Source: Terriglobia bacterium (GTDB taxonomy: Bacteria; Acidobacteriota; Terriglobia; UBA7540). Taken from it: a stretch of 64,000 nt of DNA. The notes beneath the pieces are model-generated. The model ran no database searches. It worked only from the letters and a program-made list of their open reading frames with translations, and was not told the DNA's origin. Where the stretch lies: contig JAIQGH010000004.1 of NCBI GenBank assembly GCA_020072655.1, forward strand, positions 1-64,000, given 5' to 3'. Numbering within the stretch: the first letter of the stretch is position 1; each line of letters starts with the position of its first letter. Position numbers and translations under genes: made by a program. Below are positions 33,980 to 42,279 of this stretch, piece after piece.

Positions 33980-34531
33980 ATGAAAGCCGTCCAGCACCGT
34001 CTCACCTATTCCGAGTTCCGCTTGTTGCCTGAGGATGGCAAGCGCTATGAACTCATCAACGGAGAAGTCATAGTGACTCCCGCCCCGAGCGAGAAACATC
34101 AGAGAGTTTCCATGCGCCTGGCCTCCCACCTTTTTGCTTTTGCCGAGCAGCATAAGTTGGGAAGCGTGTATGCGGCGCCCTTCGAAGTCGTGTTGAATGA
34201 TCGGCTGGCTTTTCAACCGGATATCGTTTTTGTATCCGCTGCCAGGCGGCACATCATCGGGCCGGAGTACATTCTAGGAGTACCCGACCTAGTGGTTGAG
34301 ATCCTTTCACCTCATCGCCCGGCGCTCGATCGCGTGACCAAATTCGAACAGTACGCGCAACACGGCGTGCCCGAATATTGGATCGTGGACCCTGTCGGCG
34401 AACGGGTCGAAGTGTTCAGGCTCTCTGGGTCAGACTACGAATTGCGGGCGAGGCTCTCTGGGGAGCAAAATCTAGAGTCGCCGTTGTTTCCCGGCTGGTG
34501 CCTCTCCGTTCAAGCCCTATTCGCCAGTTGA
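33980..34531 (+). CDS. Uma2-family (DUF820) restriction-endonuclease-fold protein
   Basis: A 183-residue member of the Uma2/DUF820 family, a PD-(D/E)xK nuclease fold common in cyanobacteria, Chloroflexi and acidobacteria. Motifs in order: YELINGEVIVTPAPSEKHQ, FQPDIVFVSAAR with the putative catalytic Asp, and PDLVVEILSPH with the ExD/ExK-like Glu, then KFEQYAQHGVPEYWIVDP. Its biological role is unknown; transposon association and DNA binding have been suggested for the family. The ATG at 33980 starts the domain exactly and has no ribosome-binding site, but a promoter lies at leaderless distance. It is convergent with a GNAT gene across a terminator hairpin. Confidence 0.9.
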   Translation: MKAVQHRLTYSEFRLLPEDGKRYELINGEVIVTPAPSEKHQRVSMRLASHLFAFAEQHKLGSVYAAPFEVVLNDRLAFQPDIVFVSAARRHIIGPEYILGVPDLVVEILSPHRPALDRVTKFEQYAQHGVPEYWIVDPVGERVEVFRLSGSDYELRARLSGEQNLESPLFPGWCLSVQALFAS

Positions 34532-34605
34532 TCACCCCCGCACGTCCATCATCTGATAGCGAAGCCTTCGGAGTGTCCGCCGGCTGACGGACTGCGCTTC
34601 CGCTT

Positions 34606-34642
34606 CGCTTTTTGCGAGCTTCGCTCGCGCCCGCGAAAAGCG
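34606..34642. terminator. Bidirectional terminator hairpin
   Basis: CGCTTTTTGCG (34606-34616) pairs with CGCGAAAAGCG (34632-34642), placing T- and A-runs on the two strands between the convergent Uma2 and GNAT genes. Confidence 0.6.
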
Positions 34643-34654
34643 TCCGCCTTCTCC

Positions 34655-35149
34655 TCAAAAATCCTTGCAGAATACCGCCTGGGTCTTGACGACTCGATAG
34701 TCAAGCGACGCATAGAAGGCATGGGCGTCCTTGCGGAGCACGTTGGAGCGGAGATAAACGGATCGGAGGCCGCGCGCGCGAGCCCATTGCTCGGCGTGCC
34801 TCATCAAGAGCTTGCCCACGCCGCGCTGGCGTTGGCTCTCGTCCACGACGAGCCCGCCGATCTCGGCCTGGGGATCGCTCTCAGCGGTGTGTTTGACGAA
34901 GACATGGACCCAGCCGATGACAGGCCCAGCGCCGAGTTCCGCAACGTAAACCGCGTGCTCGTCGCGTGGGAGCAGGTGACCCAAGCGCGCGCCCACCTGC
35001 TGCGGAGTGGACGGGTAGCCGAGCTGCGTCGCCAGTTCTGCGACGCGCTCGGCATCCCCGAAGGTGGCGGGCCGAACGCGAAGCTCGCTCAGGGGTTCAC
35101 CTCGTTTCCTCGACCTGGCTGGCCTGGCCCCATCAACCCCAGCGCACAC
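34655..35149 (-). CDS. GNAT-family N-acetyltransferase
   Basis: A ~164-residue GNAT enzyme: LRVRPATFGDAERVAELATQLG opens the fold, IGWVHVFVKHTAESDPQAEIGGLVVDESQRQRGVGKLLMRH supplies the beta-bulge and the QRQRGVG acetyl-CoA loop, and AHAFYASLDYRVVKTQ closes it. The acceptor cannot be told. The GTG at 35149 leaves ~20 residues (GVDGARPARSRKRGEPLS) ahead of the fold. The real start may be nearer 35089, where a rare CTG follows GAGGTG, so the N-terminus is uncertain. The last residues, VFCKDF, match family ends. Confidence 0.82.
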   Translation of the reverse strand: MCAGVDGARPARSRKRGEPLSELRVRPATFGDAERVAELATQLGYPSTPQQVGARLGHLLPRDEHAVYVAELGAGPVIGWVHVFVKHTAESDPQAEIGGLVVDESQRQRGVGKLLMRHAEQWARARGLRSVYLRSNVLRKDAHAFYASLDYRVVKTQAVFCKDF

Positions 35150-35192
35150 GCGGGCGGGCGTCCCGACTTGTCGGGGCGGTCCACTGGACCGC

Positions 35193-36647
35193 TCAGTCCC
35201 ACCTCACGCGCACGCGATACTTCAGGATCGACTCTCCGTTGGCCGCCACGGGCACGGTGAAGCGCGCCGCAAAGGCCGCGGTCTTCTCCCACTTGAACGT
35301 GGAGTCCAGAATCCGCCAGTCGCCCCCGATGGGTTCATTGACCAGCACCGTGATGGGCTCCGCCTTGTGATTGCGCAACGCGATTTCGAAGGCCAGCTCG
35401 TAAGTGTGCGGCCCGAGCGACTGGAAATCCGTCTGTTTCCGCTCCGCCACGATGTCGAAGGCGTTGCCGATCAGCAGGTCGAGCGTTTCGTCCTTGGGTG
35501 TGTGGTCGATGCGGTCTTCGCCGATAAACTGCACCCGGCCCTTGGAATCGCCCTGATAGACGCGCACGGTGCCGGCCGGAAGCGGAATGCCCAGCGAGTT
35601 GGCCTGCGAATTCTTGAACTTCATGCGCACTTGGATGGGATCCTTGAACGGTTGCCCTGGCCGCTGCTGGTTGTGATAGTAGAACTGTTGGCCGTTGACC
35701 TCGAAGACTTTCTCGATATTGACACCCGTAGACGCGAGCAGGCTGATCTGCTTGGTTTCGTTGTTCCGCACCGTCGTGGGGCGCTCGAGCGTATAGAGGT
35801 GATATTCGGAAAGCCCTTCTTCCGCAAACTGCGCTGCCGCCGGGGCGGCCATCGCCTTCATGGCCCGACCCTCGAGAGCCATGTCTCTCTGCTGGTAGAC
35901 GCGGTGCAGCTCACCGGCCACGAGTTGCAGCATGGCGTTCTTGAACGCCGTGCCGCTGTTGTTGACGATGGTGACCCAGCCGTTCAAGTCTCCAGTCTTC
36001 TGGTCGGCGGCGACGGTGAGCACATAGTCCGAGTTCCAGTTGATTTGATTCGTCAGGTAAGAGGCCTCGACCGTCTGCTCGCCCGAGTGGCGATTATCGA
36101 GCAGCCAGACGAGTGTGGGCTTGCTGTAAAGGTTCTCAGGCAGGTCGGGAAAGACGTAGCGGTCCGCTCCCATGCCGGTGATGATCTGGTTGCCGACCTG
36201 CCAGACCGGCCCTTCGTTGTAAGCGAGCAGCGTCGCCTCGACGGGATCCTCGCGCGTCGTGTTGTTTTCCGTGCGCAAGCGCACGAGGGTTAGCTCTTTC
36301 CCCACGTATTTCTGCAGCAGTTTTTGGGGGCTCAAGAGGTCATATTCGTAATTCTGCTCGAGCACGGCCAGGTCTTTGGGCGCGGTGAGGGAAACGATGT
36401 GGACCGTGGCGGGATTCACGGCGGCGGCAATATCCATGAACCGCAGGTCGATCGTGCCTGTCGCGAGTTTCACCCGGCGAACATCGCGCACCAGGGCGAT
36501 ATTGGAGTTGTAAACGGTGACCGCAAGTTCTTTCTGGTCGGCTTCCGTCGAGGTCTGCGCGGTCTGAGCAAAACTTTCGGGCATGAAAAGAAATAGAGCG
36601 CAAGCCAGCGTCCAGATCAATCTCGGCAAAGGGGTTCGGTTCAACAT
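35193..36647 (-). CDS. DUF4139 domain protein, secreted
   Basis: A 484-residue exported protein. MLNRTPLPRLIWTLACALFL begins a signal peptide that ends near SFAQ; the ATG at 36647 has AAGGTG upstream. The rest is DUF4139-like: AVTVYNSNIALVRDVRRVKL near the N-terminus, LPENLYSKPTLVWLLDN, then WNSDYVLTV (the segment where these proteins share a beta-sandwich core), KNAMLQLVAGELHRV, and the C-terminal AFDIVAERKQTDFQSLG and ILKYRVRVRWD. Related proteins are widespread and described only as mucoidy-associated or as a domain of unknown function; I cannot assign an activity. It is divergent from the DUF6569 gene, 196 bases away. Confidence 0.85.
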   Translation of the reverse strand: MLNRTPLPRLIWTLACALFLFMPESFAQTAQTSTEADQKELAVTVYNSNIALVRDVRRVKLATGTIDLRFMDIAAAVNPATVHIVSLTAPKDLAVLEQNYEYDLLSPQKLLQKYVGKELTLVRLRTENNTTREDPVEATLLAYNEGPVWQVGNQIITGMGADRYVFPDLPENLYSKPTLVWLLDNRHSGEQTVEASYLTNQINWNSDYVLTVAADQKTGDLNGWVTIVNNSGTAFKNAMLQLVAGELHRVYQQRDMALEGRAMKAMAAPAAAQFAEEGLSEYHLYTLERPTTVRNNETKQISLLASTGVNIEKVFEVNGQQFYYHNQQRPGQPFKDPIQVRMKFKNSQANSLGIPLPAGTVRVYQGDSKGRVQFIGEDRIDHTPKDETLDLLIGNAFDIVAERKQTDFQSLGPHTYELAFEIALRNHKAEPITVLVNEPIGGDWRILDSTFKWEKTAAFAARFTVPVAANGESILKYRVRVRWD

Positions 36648-36843
36648 GGAGCACCTTCCAGGGCTGATTTTCGTCCTTCCGCCTGTAGAACGCACAGCCT
36701 AGCGTTTCTTGCAGCAGAAATAAAGTCGCATCATCGCGTCGGACTCCAAAAAAACTCTGCAAGCTTTGCGGCGCCACGCGTTCCATCCGTGAAGCGGCGC
36801 GAGGTATGGGACGAGCGGGCCGCAGGATCGTAGGAGGTGGAAC

Positions 36844-37986
36844 ATGCGAAAGGACTGGATGACCGCAGGCGTGATGCTTGTGTTATTGGCCGTGCCACTC
36901 GTGGGGCAGGTGGTTCGACCGCGGCCGGAGCCCTTGCCGAAGGGCAGAGGCGTGGCTGAGTTCCGGGAGAGCTGGAAAGCGCTCCCGCCCATCACGCGGC
37001 GCAACCTGAGCGTTTACCCTGTCGTCTCGACGCTGGGCGCGGACACTTCAGGTTTCATCACGCTGGACGAAGGCGTCGCGGCGGGAACGGTGAAGATTCT
37101 CGAGCGTGGCCAAGTGGACGGCGCCATCTACCGGCGGCGTGACAGTCGCCGCTGGCCGCCCCCAGTCGAGCAATTCCCGGAGCGCGGCGGAGCGAGCGTG
37201 AACGAGCTCGTCCTGCTGAACGAATCGAGCCGGCCGTTGCTGCTGCTCGCCGGCGAAGTGGTTTCCGGCGGAAAGCAAAACCGGATCATCGGCGCGGACC
37301 TGGTCGTGCCGCCCAAGAGCGACCCGCTGCCCCTCACCGTTTTCTGCGTCGAGCACGGGCGGTGGTCGGCGGGCGGCGGATCGTTCGGCTCTGCGAAGGC
37401 CATCGCGCATCCGGAGATTCGCCTCCAGGCGCAGGCGAACAAAAGCCAGCAAGGAGTTTGGGACTCCGTATCCCGCGCGGCGGGAGCGGTTGCCGCGGCC
37501 TCGCCGACCCAGGACTACAACGCCGTGCTCCACAGCGAGGCAGCCCAGGAGCGAGTGGAGAAAGCCGCCCGGTCGATCGAAGTTGACTACGAACGCGAAT
37601 TGCGCGAACAGGTCGGCGGCCGAGGCGCCGTCGGCGTGGTCGTGGCGATCAACGGCGAGCTGGTCTGGAGCGACGTGTTTCCCAATGCGGAGCTCTTTCG
37701 AAAGTACTGGCCCAAGCTGCTGCGCTCTTACGTGATGGAAGCGGAGAGCCGCGAGCCGGGCGAGGTCTCGCCTTGGGGCGATAAGCGCATTAACTCGCCG
37801 AGCCCCAAGCGGGCGGAAGCCTTTCTGCTCGAAGATCGTGGCCGCGTGAGTATCAAGATCGAGCCCGCCGCGTATCGTCGCACGGAGATCGCCTCGGGCG
37901 ATTATCAGATCGTCGCCCTCGAAGCTGTCGAGAAATCCGAGGAGCCGGGTCTGATGCTCCATTACAACAAGATGGCACGGAGCTGA
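36844..37986 (+). CDS. DUF6569/ARPP-1 family secreted protein
   Basis: A 380-residue protein with a signal peptide (MRKDWMTAGVMLVLLAVPLV, cleavage near VVGQ) and the DUF6569/ARPP-1 signature: NLSVYPVVS, FITLDEGVAAGTVKILERG, VNELVLLNESSRPLLLLAGEVVSGGKQNRIIG and LTVFCVEHGRWS. The family has no established activity; its name comes from gene neighbourhoods with ADP-ribosyl-glycohydrolase and phosphatase genes, and none of those is close here. AGGAGGTGGAAC precedes the ATG. The C-terminal half (VDYERELREQVGGRGAVGVVV, DVFPNAELFRKYWPKLLRSY) is a conserved second domain. Function unknown. Confidence 0.85.
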   Translation: MRKDWMTAGVMLVLLAVPLVGQVVRPRPEPLPKGRGVAEFRESWKALPPITRRNLSVYPVVSTLGADTSGFITLDEGVAAGTVKILERGQVDGAIYRRRDSRRWPPPVEQFPERGGASVNELVLLNESSRPLLLLAGEVVSGGKQNRIIGADLVVPPKSDPLPLTVFCVEHGRWSAGGGSFGSAKAIAHPEIRLQAQANKSQQGVWDSVSRAAGAVAAASPTQDYNAVLHSEAAQERVEKAARSIEVDYERELREQVGGRGAVGVVVAINGELVWSDVFPNAELFRKYWPKLLRSYVMEAESREPGEVSPWGDKRINSPSPKRAEAFLLEDRGRVSIKIEPAAYRRTEIASGDYQIVALEAVEKSEEPGLMLHYNKMARS

Positions 37987-38011
37987 CCGCGGGGCTCCTC
38001 CACCGCACCTC

Positions 38012-38039
38012 ATAGGGGCGATGCGCGGATCGCCCCTAC
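38012..38039. repeat. GTAGGGGCG inverted repeat
   Basis: ATAGGGGCGATGCGCGGATC then GCCCCTAC: arms AGGGGCGAT/ATCGCCCCT with a GCGCGG loop. The minus-strand TAG (38036-38038) is the stop codon of the HAD gene. Confidence 0.65.
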
Positions 38040-38722
38040 CTGAACTCTGCCTGGATCTTCCCTAAATCAACTTCGTCAAATTCGTGGAATACCCACTCGG
38101 CGTGGCGGAGTTCCTCGGGCGGGCGACTGTGGGCGAGCGCCAGGCACTTCATTCCCGCCTTTTGCGCGGCGACGACGCCGAGCGGTGCGTCTTCGATGGC
38201 CAGGCACTCGGCGGCCGCGAGTGGCGGATTCTCGAGCGGAGGCAGTTGCCGGAGCCGCTTGAGCGCCAGGAGATAGACTCCCGGGTCGGGCTTCGAGCGC
38301 TCGCAGTCATCGGCGGTGGCCAGCACCGAAAACAATTCGCGCAGGCCGAGCCTGCCGAGCAGGTGCTCGATTTCGACGCGCAGGCTGCCGCTGGCGATGG
38401 CAAGCGGGAATCGTGCTGCTGCTTCTTTCACAAACTCGACCGCGCCGGGCATGGGCGGCAAACCGTTGCGGATGATTTCCTGATAGGCATGGAATTTCCA
38501 TGCGAGGAGCGCGTCGCGACGCTCGGCGTCGAGCGGCCGATCGTGACTCTGGTACAGGTGCTCGATCATGCCCCGGTCGTCGAGCGCCAGGTAGTCGCGG
38601 AAATACTCGTCCTCGGTGACCGTCCAGCCTTCCTGAGCGGCCATCTGCTGGGTCAGTTTAAGGATCAGGTACTCGCTGTCAACGATGACACCGTCAAAGT
38701 CAAAGATGATGGCACGCAACAA
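38036..38722 (-). CDS. HAD-superfamily phosphatase (beta-phosphoglucomutase-like)
   Basis: A ~228-residue HAD hydrolase with motif I IIFDFDGVIVDSEYL (nucleophile Asp in DFDG), motif II ASGSLRVEIEHLL, motif III around KPDPGVYLLALKRL and motif IV in CLAIEDAPLGVVAAQKAGM. The helical cap between motifs I and II is of the beta-phosphoglucomutase/phosphoglycolate phosphatase type. The substrate is not determinable. I chose a TTG at 38722 (GGAG eleven bases upstream) because the fold begins with LLRAIIFDFDG; a GTG at 38776 adds 18 residues and is also possible. The stop codon belongs to the 38012-38039 repeat. Confidence 0.83.
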   Translation of the reverse strand: MLRAIIFDFDGVIVDSEYLILKLTQQMAAQEGWTVTEDEYFRDYLALDDRGMIEHLYQSHDRPLDAERRDALLAWKFHAYQEIIRNGLPPMPGAVEFVKEAAARFPLAIASGSLRVEIEHLLGRLGLRELFSVLATADDCERSKPDPGVYLLALKRLRQLPPLENPPLAAAECLAIEDAPLGVVAAQKAGMKCLALAHSRPPEELRHAEWVFHEFDEVDLGKIQAEFR

Positions 38723-38926
38723 GGTTGGTTCCGCTCCAACGGGGATGAGGGCGCTGCTCCCGAGACCCGCGCCCACAGGGGCTAGAGGAGCCTTGCCCCC
38801 CCAAAAACGCGCTCGCCGAGGTAAGAAGCCCGCTATGATACACTTAAGTTTTCAGGCGCGGCAAGGCGCGCGGCCGATACCCCCGCGGGGGCGCCCAGCA
38901 TCCAATAACTGAGGAACGTACAGAGC

Positions 38927-39652
38927 ATGAATCAAGCGCTCAGCATCCCGGTGGCGTTGGTGGCGGGAGTGGTGTCATTCCTCTCTCCCTGCGTGCTGCC
39001 GCTGGTGCCGGGCTATATTTCGATGCTCTCCGGCGCCTCAATGGAAGAACTGAAGGCCAACGCCAGCGCGGGACTGGGGGCGCGGATTTTCCGCAACTCG
39101 CTGGCCTTCGTCATCGGATTCTCGGTGGTGTTTGTCGCCCTCGGCGCCTCGGCGACGGCAGTGGGCAACTTCCTGCTGGCGAAGCGGACGATCTTCAATA
39201 TCGTCGCGGGCATCGTCGTCATTATTTTCGGGTTGCATTTGACGGGGCTGGTCAGAATTCCGCTGCTCTATCGCGAGGCCAGGATGAACACGGGCCAGCC
39301 GAAGCGCGGCCTGGGCGGCTCCTTCTTGTTGGGGTTCGCCTTCGCATTCGGTTGGACGCCCTGCATCGGGCCGATTCTGACGGGCATCCTGGCGCTGGCG
39401 GCCACCCGCGACACGGTTTTCCAGGGGATGTTCCTGCTAGCCGTTTATTCGGCGGGGCTGGCGATTCCTTTTGTTCTGACGGGCCTCGGACTGAGCCAGT
39501 TCCTGAAGTTCTATGGTGGTTTCAGGCGGCACTTACAGGTCGTTGAGGTGCTCTCGGGGGTTCTCCTGATTGCGATTGGCGGGTTGATGGCCTTCAACAA
39601 ACTCGGAATGCTCTCGGGGTACTTGCGCTTTTTGAACGTGTTCTCGCTGTAG
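38927..39652 (+). CDS. ccdA: CcdA-type cytochrome c biogenesis / thiol-disulfide transporter
   Basis: A 241-residue membrane protein with six hydrophobic helices. Two conserved redox cysteines lie in transmembrane segments: Cys22 in FLSPCVLPLVPGY and Cys146 in AFGWTPCIGPILT. CcdA moves reducing equivalents from cytoplasmic thioredoxin across the membrane to extracytoplasmic thioredoxin-like proteins such as TlpA/ResA, as DsbD does. Neighbours agree with this: a TlpA-like protein and a DsbD-alpha-like protein lie downstream on the same strand. lgt lies between, separated from ccdA by a 206-base gap that holds repeats. The C-terminus (YLRFLNVFSL) is intact. Confidence 0.93.
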   Translation: MNQALSIPVALVAGVVSFLSPCVLPLVPGYISMLSGASMEELKANASAGLGARIFRNSLAFVIGFSVVFVALGASATAVGNFLLAKRTIFNIVAGIVVIIFGLHLTGLVRIPLLYREARMNTGQPKRGLGGSFLLGFAFAFGWTPCIGPILTGILALAATRDTVFQGMFLLAVYSAGLAIPFVLTGLGLSQFLKFYGGFRRHLQVVEVLSGVLLIAIGGLMAFNKLGMLSGYLRFLNVFSL

Positions 39653-39666
39653 GGCTCGGCTTGAGC

Positions 39667-39803
39667 GGCTGCGGAAAAACTCGTCGGGAATGTCATTCTG
39701 AGGAGCCGCAGGCGACGAAGAATCTCGTAAGTCCCTTGGGTGAGAAGCTGAAGATCCTTCGCTCCGCTCAGGATGACATTGTTGAAGCGTTTTTCCGCAG
39801 CCT
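39667..39803. repeat. Nested inverted repeat between ccdA and lgt
   Basis: Outer arms GGCTGCGGAAAAAC (39667-39680) and GTTTTTCCGCAGCC (39789-39802) are exact complements. Inside lie TGTCATTCTGAGGAGC...GACGAAG (39691-39720) and CTTCGCTCCGCTCAGGATGACA (39758-39778), a second, imperfect inverted pair. A transcript would fold into a ~135-base cruciform-like stem. Confidence 0.8.
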
Positions 39804-39807
39804 GTTT

Positions 39808-39844
39808 AGCCGGGCACATGTGCCGGCCTGAAGGCGGGCGCTAC
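39808..39844. repeat. GTAGCG-type repeat upstream of lgt
   Basis: AGCCGGGCACATGTGCCGGC then CTGAAGGCGGGCGCTAC ends with the CGCTAC element of the main repeat family, just before the AAGGGAAGGAATT ribosome site of lgt. Confidence 0.65.
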
Positions 39845-39858
39845 AAAAGGGAAGGAAT

Positions 39859-40689
39859 TTGCACCCAATCCTTTTTGATTTCGGCTTCTTCCAGTTGCCC
39901 ACTTACGGAGTGCTCCTGGTAACAGCGCTGGTGACGGCCATTTACACGGCCGTGCGGGAAGGAAAGCGCGAGGGCTTGGAGTCCGGCCGGTTGCTCGATT
40001 TCAGCACCTGGCTCATCGTCGTGGCCCTCGTGGGCGCTAAGGCGCTGATGGTGCTGACCGACTGGCGATTCTACTGGGAGAACCCATCGGAAATCCTCAG
40101 CCGCTCAACCCTCCTCGCGGGCGGGGTGTTCTATGGCGGCTTTATCGCCGCGGTCTTCTTTGCGGTCTGGTACGTGCGCGTCTATCGGCTTCCGCTTTGG
40201 AAGGTTTTCGACATCTATGCGCCGGGTATCGCGCTGGGGCTGGGCATCGGCCGGCTCGGATGTTTCGCCGCAGGCTGCGACTACGGCAAGCCCACCACCT
40301 CCGCCCTCGGCGTGGTCTTCAAAAGCCGCGTAGCCCATGAAGTGGCGGGCACGCCCCTGGGTGTGCGCCTGCATCCTACGCAGATTTATGAATCGCTGGC
40401 TTGCCTGCTGATCTTCGCGATTCTCGTCTGGAGCTTTCGGACGAAGCGGTACGACGGCCAGATCTTCCTGCGGTATATTACGCTCTACGCGGTGGCGCGC
40501 TTCCTTATCGAGTTCCTGCGCGGGGATGAAGACCGAGGGTTTGTGTTCAACCATCTTCTCTCCACGTCGCAGTTCATCGCGCTGCTGGCCTTGGGAGCGG
40601 CGGCGGTGTTGTACTGGTATTTGCACTCGCCGCGCAGTGCAAGCGCGGTGTCAGACGCAAGCGTGCCGGCCGTCAGGCGCGCGCGGTGA
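39859..40689 (+). CDS. lgt: Prolipoprotein diacylglyceryl transferase
   Basis: A 276-residue integral membrane enzyme that transfers a diacylglyceryl group from phosphatidylglycerol to the lipobox Cys of prolipoproteins. It has ~7 hydrophobic helices, the N-terminal PILFDFGFFQLPTYGVLL, STLLAGGVFYGGFIAAVFF, the GRLGCFAAGCDYGKPT motif in place of the GRxGNF of proteobacterial Lgt, RLHPTQIYESLACLLIF and FLIEFLRGDEDRGF with the catalytic-region Arg. It starts with TTG at 39859, eight bases after AAGGGAAGG, and ends with a short Ala/Arg tail. Its place between ccdA and tlpA suggests a shared envelope-biogenesis theme, though gaps of 206 and 135 bases surround it. Confidence 0.92.
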   Translation: MHPILFDFGFFQLPTYGVLLVTALVTAIYTAVREGKREGLESGRLLDFSTWLIVVALVGAKALMVLTDWRFYWENPSEILSRSTLLAGGVFYGGFIAAVFFAVWYVRVYRLPLWKVFDIYAPGIALGLGIGRLGCFAAGCDYGKPTTSALGVVFKSRVAHEVAGTPLGVRLHPTQIYESLACLLIFAILVWSFRTKRYDGQIFLRYITLYAVARFLIEFLRGDEDRGFVFNHLLSTSQFIALLALGAAAVLYWYLHSPRSASAVSDASVPAVRRAR

Positions 40690-40824
40690 TGAGGCTAAGG
40701 GTAGCGATCCGGACCGGCCAGGAACTGAAGGCTGAGTTAAGAGGGCGTTTCGGCAAGGGCAACCAGGGCGCAAATAGGGCGAACAAGGACCGTATACGAG
40801 GATGGGGGAGAGTGCGGGGCCCGC

Positions 40825-41667
40825 ATGGAGAGTGAATCGGTGAAGACGTATCGAGTGGCATTTGGCGCCTTGTTGGCGATCCTCCTGGTCGTGGGACTGT
40901 ATTTCGTCAACCGTTACTGGATCGCCCCGGCGACGCAAAGGCATGCCGCCAAAGCCACAAGCGGGGACCGGCCGATGGCACCGGCCTTCAGCTTGACGGA
41001 TCTCAACGGCCGAAAAATCAATCTGGCTGACGAAAGAGGGAAGGTCGTGCTGCTGGATTTCTGGGCGACGTGGTGCGGCCCCTGCCAGTTGGAGATTCCC
41101 GGCTTCGTCAAGCTCCAGGAGCGCTACCGCGACCAGGGCCTCGTGGTGATCGGCGTCTCGATGGACGACAGCGTTGAGCCGGTGCGCGACTTTTACCGCG
41201 AGTTTAAGATGAACTATGCCGTGGCCATGGGCGACCAGCGGATTGGCGAGCTTTATGGCGGCATCATCGGCCTGCCCACAACCTTCCTCATCGGCCGCGA
41301 CGGACATATCTACGCCAAGCACACGGGCGCCACGGACATTTCGGTGTTTGAAGACGAGATCAAGACCCTGCTCGCCGCCGACGCCAATTCTGGGGTAGCA
41401 GAGCTCAGGCCGGTCGGCGGCACGCGGCCGCAAGAGAGGATCGAGCTGGGCGACCCGGCCGAGATCGACTCCGAAGTCCCGGGCGTCAATCTCTCCAAAC
41501 TGAACCCCCAGCAGGTGGCCATGTTCAAGAAGCAATTGGAAACCCTGCACTGCGATTGCGGGTGCAAGCTCACTATTCTGAGGTGCCGTCAGATTGACCG
41601 CGCCTGCAACATCAGTAGACGCGTCGCGCGGGAACAACTCGAAAAGTTTCTGAAACCCTCGGTGTAG
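40825..41667 (+). CDS. TlpA-like membrane-anchored thioredoxin with C-terminal CxCGC domain
   Basis: A 280-residue redox protein. Residues ~10-28 are an N-terminal membrane anchor, and residues ~50-190 a TlpA/ResA-type thioredoxin: PAFSLTDLNGRKINLADERG, WATWCGPCQLEIPGF with the active Cys84/Cys87, and the cis-Pro in GLPTTFLIGRDG. It should act outside the membrane as a reductant fed by CcdA. Unusually, residues ~228-280 form an extra domain: LSKLNPQQVAMFKKQLETLH, then CDCGC (Cys243, 245, 247), Cys254-Arg255 and Cys261, then NISRRVAREQLEKF. The same spacing recurs in the protein encoded at 42280. A link of ~40 polar residues separates the two domains. The start is an ATG at 40825. Confidence 0.9.
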   Translation: MESESVKTYRVAFGALLAILLVVGLYFVNRYWIAPATQRHAAKATSGDRPMAPAFSLTDLNGRKINLADERGKVVLLDFWATWCGPCQLEIPGFVKLQERYRDQGLVVIGVSMDDSVEPVRDFYREFKMNYAVAMGDQRIGELYGGIIGLPTTFLIGRDGHIYAKHTGATDISVFEDEIKTLLAADANSGVAELRPVGGTRPQERIELGDPAEIDSEVPGVNLSKLNPQQVAMFKKQLETLHCDCGCKLTILRCRQIDRACNISRRVAREQLEKFLKPSV

Positions 41668-41685
41668 CCGAGGTCCAATCCTCCT

Positions 41686-42264
41686 ATGAAAAATTCTCTT
41701 TGCAAGGTGTGGCTCGCATTCTGCGCAACTGTCTTGGCGGCCCTCGCGGCCGCAGTGGCCGCGCCACAGAACGCGCCGGAGGTTGTGGCGGTGAAAACCG
41801 TGCTCGCCGCGGACGGCGTTCATCCGGGCAAGACTCTCAAGGTCGCGGCCCTCGCCCACATTACCCCGGGCTATCACATCAACGACCACAAGCCGACGCT
41901 CGACTACCTGATCCCAACCGAGTGGAAGCTCGATTCTCCGAGCCCACTCAGCGTGGAGACGGTTGTCTATCCGAAAGGCGAGCTGAAGAAGTTCGCCTTC
42001 TCCGACAGGCAGCTCTCAGTATACGAAGGAGACCTGACGGTGGGAGCGTTGCTCCGGGTGGCGCGCGACGCCACGCCGGGGGCCTATACGCTCAAAGGGA
42101 AGTTTAGCTACCAGGCCTGCAACGACCATGCCTGCCTTCCGCCGAGGAGCTTGCCAGTAACGCTGACCGTCAACGTGGTGGGCCGCCGGACTCCTCTGAA
42201 GACTTTGAACCAAGACATCTTCAGCAGGTTGGAGGGACTCGAACCGGCGGGCAAGAACCTCTGA
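41686..42264 (+). CDS. Secreted DsbD alpha-domain-like protein
   Basis: A 192-residue exported protein with signal peptide MKNSLCKVWLAFCATVLAAL (cleavage near AVAAP). The mature part is like the N-terminal (alpha) domain of DsbD, an Ig-fold thiol module: VHPGKTLKVAALAHITPGYHIN, then YPKGELKKFAFSD, and the redox pair in GKFSYQACNDHACLPPRSL (Cys145 and Cys150, spacing as in DsbD-alpha, where the signature is YQ.C.....C.PP). In DsbD this domain hands electrons to periplasmic partners such as DsbC. Here it is a free protein and would be fed by CcdA or the TlpA protein. It starts 18 bases after the tlpA-like gene and ends 15 bases before the next. Confidence 0.87.
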   Translation: MKNSLCKVWLAFCATVLAALAAAVAAPQNAPEVVAVKTVLAADGVHPGKTLKVAALAHITPGYHINDHKPTLDYLIPTEWKLDSPSPLSVETVVYPKGELKKFAFSDRQLSVYEGDLTVGALLRVARDATPGAYTLKGKFSYQACNDHACLPPRSLPVTLTVNVVGRRTPLKTLNQDIFSRLEGLEPAGKNL

Positions 42265-42279
42265 GCCGCCGAAAAGCGG

